Assembly (NCBI GenBank): GCA_003219395.1
Contig: QHOR01000064.1
Span: 1 to 9,708 of the forward strand
DNA: 9,708 bases
Origin: Verrucomicrobiota bacterium
GTDB taxonomy: Bacteria > Verrucomicrobiota > Verrucomicrobiia > Chthoniobacterales > UBA10450
Reading direction: 5' to 3'
The position numbers and the translations under genes were made by a program. Under the pieces are notes generated by a model. That model was not told the DNA's origin, did no database searches, and was given only the letters and a program-made list of their open reading frames with translations. This document shows, piece after piece, positions 6,684-9,708 of the stretch (positions are counted from its first letter, which is position 1; the number at the start of each line of letters is the position of its first letter).

Positions 6684-6814
6684 GCGGAACATAGGCTTCG
6701 AGCCTGTCTCGACGGGCTGCCTTTGCCTGGACTCGCTGCGGCGGTCCAGGGAAATCCACGAGCCAGCAGGCGAAAGCCCGCAGTCCCAGACAGCCACGAC
6801 GGCTATGTTCCAGC
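6684..6814. repeat. 131-bp imperfect palindromic element between def and thiG
   Basis: GGAACATAG at 6686-6694 and its exact reverse complement CTATGTTCC at 6803-6811 bound the element; two more GC pairs can form outside if one base bulges. Inside, the two arms are alignable with gaps (shared strings such as CTGTCT, GGGCT, TGCCTG and CTCG between the left arm and the complement of the right arm). The centre holds a hairpin CCTGGAC (6726-6732) / GTCCAGG (6744-6750) with an inner CGC/GCG pair, and a smaller AGGCT-TCG-AGCCT hairpin sits at 6693-6705. It fills the whole gap between the convergent def and thiG genes, and its right arm contains the thiG stop codon. No T run is adjacent, so a role as a simple intrinsic terminator is not shown; a REP/MITE-like dispersed palindrome is the better guess. 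Confidence 0.75.
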
Positions 6815-7597
6815 GAAAAATCCAGTCAATGGACTGGTCGCTGCTGCGACGTCCAATCTTTCGGCTAATCCGATTTCGCGCGCTTCGCGACCTGCTTCAA
6901 TGGCTTTTTTAAACGCTTTAGCCATGCGAACCGGATCGGAAGCAATTGCAATGGCTGTGTTAACCAGGACGGCATCGGCGCCCATCTCCATCGCTTCAGC
7001 GGCGTGACTGGGCGCGCCTAGCCCGGCGTCAACCACTACCGGCACGGTGGCTTGCTCAATAATGATCTCAATTTGCAGGCGCGCTTCGATCCCGCGGTTA
7101 CTGCCGATTGGCGAACCCAGTGGCATCACCGTTGCGGTGCCAACGTCCTGCAATCGTTTCGCAAGAACCGGGTCGGCATTGATGTAGGGAAGAACCGTGA
7201 ATCCTTCTTTCACCAAAATTTCCGCGGCCGCGAGGGTCTCCACCGGATCGGGCAGCAAATAGCGAGGATCCGGGTGGATCTCGAGCTTGATCCATTTTGG
7301 CAAACCCGCGCTGGCAGCGAGCCGCGCCAGACGCACCGCTTCATCGGCGCTCCGCGCACCGCTCGTGTTCGGCAAAAGAAGAAACCGTTTTGGATCGATA
7401 AAATCGAGAATGTTCGCAAACGGATCGTGCTTGCCGGAAATATCTGCCCGTCGGAGCGCCACAGTCACCAGCTCCGTGCCGCTGGCAATGAGTGCATCGC
7501 GCATCAGTTCATTCGACGCGAATTTCCCTGTGCCAACCAACAAACGCGAGGTGAACTCGCGATCGGCGATCTTCATTTTCGACGGCTTATCAGACAT
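6803..7597 (-). CDS. thiG: Thiazole synthase (thiamin biosynthesis)
   Basis: Forms the thiazole phosphate of thiamin from deoxyxylulose 5-phosphate, ThiS thiocarboxylate and an imine from glycine or tyrosine. With the chosen ATG at 7597 the protein is 264 residues, near the family norm. It is a TIM barrel with the motifs [10 protein letters not shown] (19-28), LLPNTSGA (74-81), WIKLEIHPD (102-110) with the probable Schiff-base Lys104, [12 protein letters not shown] (158-169) and [20 protein letters not shown] (187-206), followed by [10 protein letters not shown]. It ends with [11 protein letters not shown]. An in-frame ATG 42 bases upstream (7639) would add a non-family segment, and one at 7576 matches the E. 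coli start; none has a clear ribosome site. The last codons GCT GGA ACA TAG lie in the arm of the palindrome at 6684-6814. No thiS, thiF, thiH, thiO or TPP riboswitch is visible beside it, so the gene stands alone here. Confidence 0.95.
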   Translation of the reverse strand: MSDKPSKMKIADREFTSRLLVGTGKFASNELMRDALIASGTELVTVALRRADISGKHDPFANILDFIDPKRFLLLPNTSGARSADEAVRLARLAASAGLPKWIKLEIHPDPRYLLPDPVETLAAAEILVKEGFTVLPYINADPVLAKRLQDVGTATVMPLGSPIGSNRGIEARLQIEIIIEQATVPVVVDAGLGAPSHAAEAMEMGADAVLVNTAIAIASDPVRMAKAFKKAIEAGREAREIGLAERLDVAAATSPLTGFFAGT

Positions 7598-7641
7598 CGA
7601 TAGAGAATAAACGAATTCATACAAACGTGCGAACGCCAACC

Positions 7642-7679
7642 TCTGGGGAGCACAGGCCGACAGCCTGCCGCTCCCCAGA
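7642..7679. repeat. Strong hairpin in thiG/methyltransferase spacer
   Basis: TCTGGGGAGC (7642-7651) and GCTCCCCAGA (7670-7679) are a perfect 10-base inverted repeat. A second nested pair, CAGGC (7653-7657) and GCCTG (7663-7667), continues the stem after a small internal loop, leaving a CGACA apex: 15 pairs in 38 bases. It sits upstream of both divergent genes. No T run follows on either strand. It may be a dispersed palindromic repeat or a regulatory structure in the leader of thiG. Confidence 0.65.
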
Positions 7680-7698
7680 AGTAGGACTCGCGCTACTT
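7679..7698. repeat. Second hairpin adjoining the 7642-7679 hairpin
   Basis: AAGTAG (7679-7684) and CTACTT (7693-7698) form a 6-base-pair stem around an 8-base GC-rich loop, followed on the plus strand by TT. It abuts the stronger hairpin with no gap, so the two probably belong to one composite repeat. A weak terminator reading toward the methyltransferase gene is possible but the stem is short. Confidence 0.4.
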
Positions 7699-7738
7699 TT
7701 CGCTTGTACGAAGTGCTCGATTACTCCACATTCCGCGG

Positions 7739-8572
7739 GTGACTCACTTTCATTTTCGCCGGGAAGATTGCCTTCAAGGCATGTCGCGGCTGACAAATGA
7801 AAGTGTCGATCTTGTAGTAACCTCGCCGCCTTACAACCTGGGAATTGGCTATAGGCAGTATGCCGACCGGCAGGATCGACAATCGTATTTGAAGTGGTGC
7901 GCCAAGTGGGCAGCACAAATCCGACGAGTTCTACGAGCAAACGGATCTTTTTTCCTGAACGTAGGCTCCGCGCCATCCAATCCAATGTTGCCCCACCAAA
8001 TCGTGATCGAGCTGACTTCCGCGTCAGGCGGATTTCTTTTGCAGAACACGATTCACTGGATCAAGGCCATTACGATTGAGGATGTAGCAAGAGATGTTCG
8101 CTCGTATGGACATTTCAAACCAATTAACTCAAGACGGTTTCTAAATGACTGCCATGAATACATTTTTCAGTTCACAAACAACTGCCGAGTTGAGCTCGAT
8201 CGCCTCGCCCTTGGCGTACCGTATCAAGACAAGAGTAACATCGCGCGCTGGTCTCACACTCGAGGAAGCGATCTACGCTGTCGCGGCAACACTTGGTTCA
8301 TTCCGTACCAGACAATTCAGAGCCGCGCAAAAGAACGACCACATCCTGCGACCTTTCCGGTGCAATTGGCTGAATGGTGCGTGAAGCTACACGGCGTGTT
8401 GCGGGTCAAAACGATGCTCGATCCTTTCCTGGGGATTGGAAATTCCGCAGTCGCTGCGCAGCGTTGCGGGATAAAAAAATTCATAGGCTTTGAGATCGAC
8501 GAGGCTTATCTCGCAGAGGCGAAGCGACGTCTCGGCTCGACAGAATCACGGAGTTCGCGGACTGCACATTAG
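7739..8572 (+). CDS. Site-specific DNA methyltransferase (N4-cytosine/N6-adenine, beta-class order)
   Basis: S-adenosylmethionine-dependent amino-methyltransferase of DNA; 277 residues from a GTG start. Motif order is that of the beta class: the catalytic motif IV TSPPYN (28-33) near the N-terminus, a central variable region (about 105-200) likely to hold target recognition, then HPATFP (202-207), and motif I in LDPFLGIGNSA (227-237) with FEID (251-254) for cofactor binding. SPPY occurs in both N4-cytosine and N6-adenine enzymes, so the modified base is undecided. The first in-frame ATG is at residue 15, too close to motif IV, and family members start with a strand like HFRREDCLQGM, so GTG 7739 is preferred; the frame is open further upstream without a better start. 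No restriction endonuclease or other defence gene is adjacent, so it looks like an orphan. The next gene follows after 32 bases on the same strand. Confidence 0.88.
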   Translation: MTHFHFRREDCLQGMSRLTNESVDLVVTSPPYNLGIGYRQYADRQDRQSYLKWCAKWAAQIRRVLRANGSFFLNVGSAPSNPMLPHQIVIELTSASGGFLLQNTIHWIKAITIEDVARDVRSYGHFKPINSRRFLNDCHEYIFQFTNNCRVELDRLALGVPYQDKSNIARWSHTRGSDLRCRGNTWFIPYQTIQSRAKERPHPATFPVQLAEWCVKLHGVLRVKTMLDPFLGIGNSAVAAQRCGIKKFIGFEIDEAYLAEAKRRLGSTESRSSRTAH

Positions 8573-8604
8573 ATGCGCGAACACTTCTGCTCTGAGTCGA
8601 TTCC

Positions 8605-9540
8605 ATGTTGCAACCGGCAAATCGCCAAGCGCCGCCGCAACCGGCATTACGGTTTCGCTTTAACTGGACCGTTGACAGTTTAACACCAGGTCAGAAGCTT
8701 TTGTTCGTGGCTGTCTTATTCAAAAAGTTAATTATCGCGAGTCTGGTCTTCCTCCTCCTACAGGTCATTTTAACATTAGCTTCAGCTGCAGCCGGAGGTA
8801 TTCTCAAATTCGGAAGCATGCCGTTTTCTCCGGGCTCAACCGTCCGAGCGAATGTTCCTTTGAGTCCACAGGAAAAATCGTATGCCTCGCAAGGTGGCAA
8901 TCCCGTGCCGCCATACGCAGTCGCTGTGCTGGCAACGCCTGCAAATTTTGATCCAACAAAGAGCTGGCCCGTGTTAGTGACTTGTTCCACGAGCGACTCC
9001 AAGCGTCAGAATCGAGATGATCTTATCGACTTTTATCGCCGAATCGGTCTTGCCGAAGGCTGGGTGTTGATCGCAGGGGACGGCCCACAACCCGCGCGGA
9101 ACGACAATGTGGCATGGCGCGAGGCGATGACAATGGCTGCCATCGATGCACTGCACCGCAGCTTTGCCGGTTCGGAGAAGTGGCCCATCGCGTGCGCGGG
9201 GTTCTCCGGCGGAGGAAAAGCCGTTGGTTATATTGCACCTTTTCTCGCGAAAAACCATTGTCATGTCATCGGAATTTACATTACTGGTGCGAACGAAGAT
9301 CACCTGAGCGACGGATATGCGAGCCTCCAGCCGGGCGCGGCTTTTCTGAACACGCCCGTCTACATTAGTGCGGGGCACGATGATAGAATTGCGACCATAG
9401 AACAGCAATACACCGTGGCGGGTTCAATCAAACGAACGGGCTTCCAACGCATTCGAATCGGGACTTTCCGTGGTGGCCACGAAGGCAATGACGCACAGAC
9501 CTCGATCGCGTTGGGTTGGTTCCGCGACCTGGCGAAATAG
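8605..9540 (+). CDS. Membrane-anchored alpha/beta hydrolase
   Basis: 311-residue protein with a cytoplasmic start of about 40 residues, basic at the membrane edge (KK at 40-41), one hydrophobic segment at about 42-64 and a large domain presumably outside the inner membrane; cleavage after the Ala-rich end of the segment is also possible. The hydrolase fold is supported by the nucleophile elbow GFSGG (199-203, Ser201), an acidic residue in SAGHDDR (Asp259 or Asp260) and a late histidine in FRGGHEG (His292), in the correct order for a Ser-Asp-His triad. VLVTCSTSD (123-131) and WVLIAGDG (153-160) are the strand and oxyanion-region segments. It resembles esterase or depolymerase-like secreted hydrolases, but the substrate cannot be named. 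It lies 32 bases after the methyltransferase and could share its transcript. It converges with the partial gene at the window end. Confidence 0.75.
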   Translation: MLQPANRQAPPQPALRFRFNWTVDSLTPGQKLLFVAVLFKKLIIASLVFLLLQVILTLASAAAGGILKFGSMPFSPGSTVRANVPLSPQEKSYASQGGNPVPPYAVAVLATPANFDPTKSWPVLVTCSTSDSKRQNRDDLIDFYRRIGLAEGWVLIAGDGPQPARNDNVAWREAMTMAAIDALHRSFAGSEKWPIACAGFSGGGKAVGYIAPFLAKNHCHVIGIYITGANEDHLSDGYASLQPGAAFLNTPVYISAGHDDRIATIEQQYTVAGSIKRTGFQRIRIGTFRGGHEGNDAQTSIALGWFRDLAK

Positions 9541-9600
9541 GCGACAAGTTGTAAGTGGTCTTTCCCTGGCGAGCGAGGAGGGTCTCAATCGAAGCTTTGA

Positions 9601-9708
9601 TTAATCGTCATTGATCGTGTGAGTTCCGACTGATCTGCGACGTCCCTTCACTACGTAAATGACAGGGTAAATCTTGACGCCAATCAGTTCGCGGCTTTGA
9701 AACGCTGG
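9601..9708 (-). CDS. C-terminal end of an unrecognised protein (partial)
   Basis: A minus-strand frame is open from the window edge to TAA at 9601-9603, giving 35 residues. The peptide contains a hydrophobic strand followed by a basic end (LIGVKIYPVIYVVKGRRR), which looks protein-like and unlike a random frame, but no family can be assigned from so little. Its stop lies 60 bases from the hydrolase stop (convergent). I see no strong terminator in the 9541-9600 gap. Confidence 0.5.
   Translation of the reverse strand, partial: PAFQSRELIGVKIYPVIYVVKGRRRSVGTHTINDD

Noticed and set aside
6726..6750. Hairpin CCTGGAC/GTCCAGG as an intrinsic terminator for def
   Set aside because: Stable stem but no following T run on either strand; treated as the core of the larger palindrome.
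7052..7603. 183-codon plus-strand frame opposite thiG
   Set aside because: ThiG motifs are continuous on the minus strand; the antisense frame is a by-product of its codon bias.
7598..7639. Longer ThiG start at 7639 adding 14 residues
   Set aside because: The extra residues do not fit the family N-terminus and no ribosome site supports it; ATG 7597 or 7576 is more likely.
7598..7738. TPP riboswitch upstream of thiG
   Set aside because: I could not find the CTGAGA-type conserved core on the minus strand; only palindromic repeats are visible.
7739..8572. Restriction-modification or other defence island
   Set aside because: Only the methyltransferase is present; neighbours are thiG and a hydrolase with no nuclease, helicase or abortive-infection motifs.

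Overview
The window looks like an ordinary chromosomal segment of a Gram-negative-type bacterium, moderately GC-rich by eye. It holds eleven protein genes, two of them cut by the window ends, and no tRNA, rRNA, CRISPR array, phage gene or transposase that I can see. Diderm architecture is implied by the TonB/ExbB/ExbD set. A soil-type Verrucomicrobiota (Chthoniobacterales-like) is my best guess. It rests on protein flavour, few clear Shine-Dalgarno sites, and short palindromic or CACAGAT-type spacer repeats that I associate with that group. This placement is inference only.

Layout. 1-725 (+): 3' part of aspS (aspartyl-tRNA synthetase). 765-1085 (-): 7Fe-type ferredoxin. 1153-2784 (-): sodium:solute symporter of the SSS family, probably upstream of the ferredoxin in one transcript. 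2785-2912: divergent spacer with degenerate short repeats. 2913-3899 (+): OGG-type 8-oxoguanine DNA glycosylase with an unusual C-terminal tail. 3971-6681 (+): a tight four-gene cluster tonB/tolA-like, exbB-like, exbD-like, def, with ATGA stop/start overlaps at its first and last junctions. 6684-6814: long imperfect palindrome between the convergent def and thiG, which supplies the thiG stop codon. 6803-7597 (-): thiG. 7598-7738: divergent spacer with two strong hairpins. 7739-8572 (+): beta-class DNA methyltransferase with no restriction partner in view. 8605-9540 (+): membrane-anchored alpha/beta hydrolase. 9601-9708 (-): C-terminal 35 codons of an unrecognised gene.

How the genes fit together. 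The tonB/exbB/exbD trio should form an inner-membrane proton-driven motor coupled to the outer membrane, and peptide deformylase is translationally coupled behind it. The other genes are housekeeping or stand-alone functions: translation, iron-sulphur electron transfer, sodium-driven uptake, base-excision repair, thiamin thiazole synthesis and DNA methylation. I found no convincing new multi-gene system. The points most worth a second look are the palindromic spacer elements, one of which forms the end of thiG, the altered opposite-base residues and odd tail of the glycosylase, and the placing of def in the energy-transduction operon.
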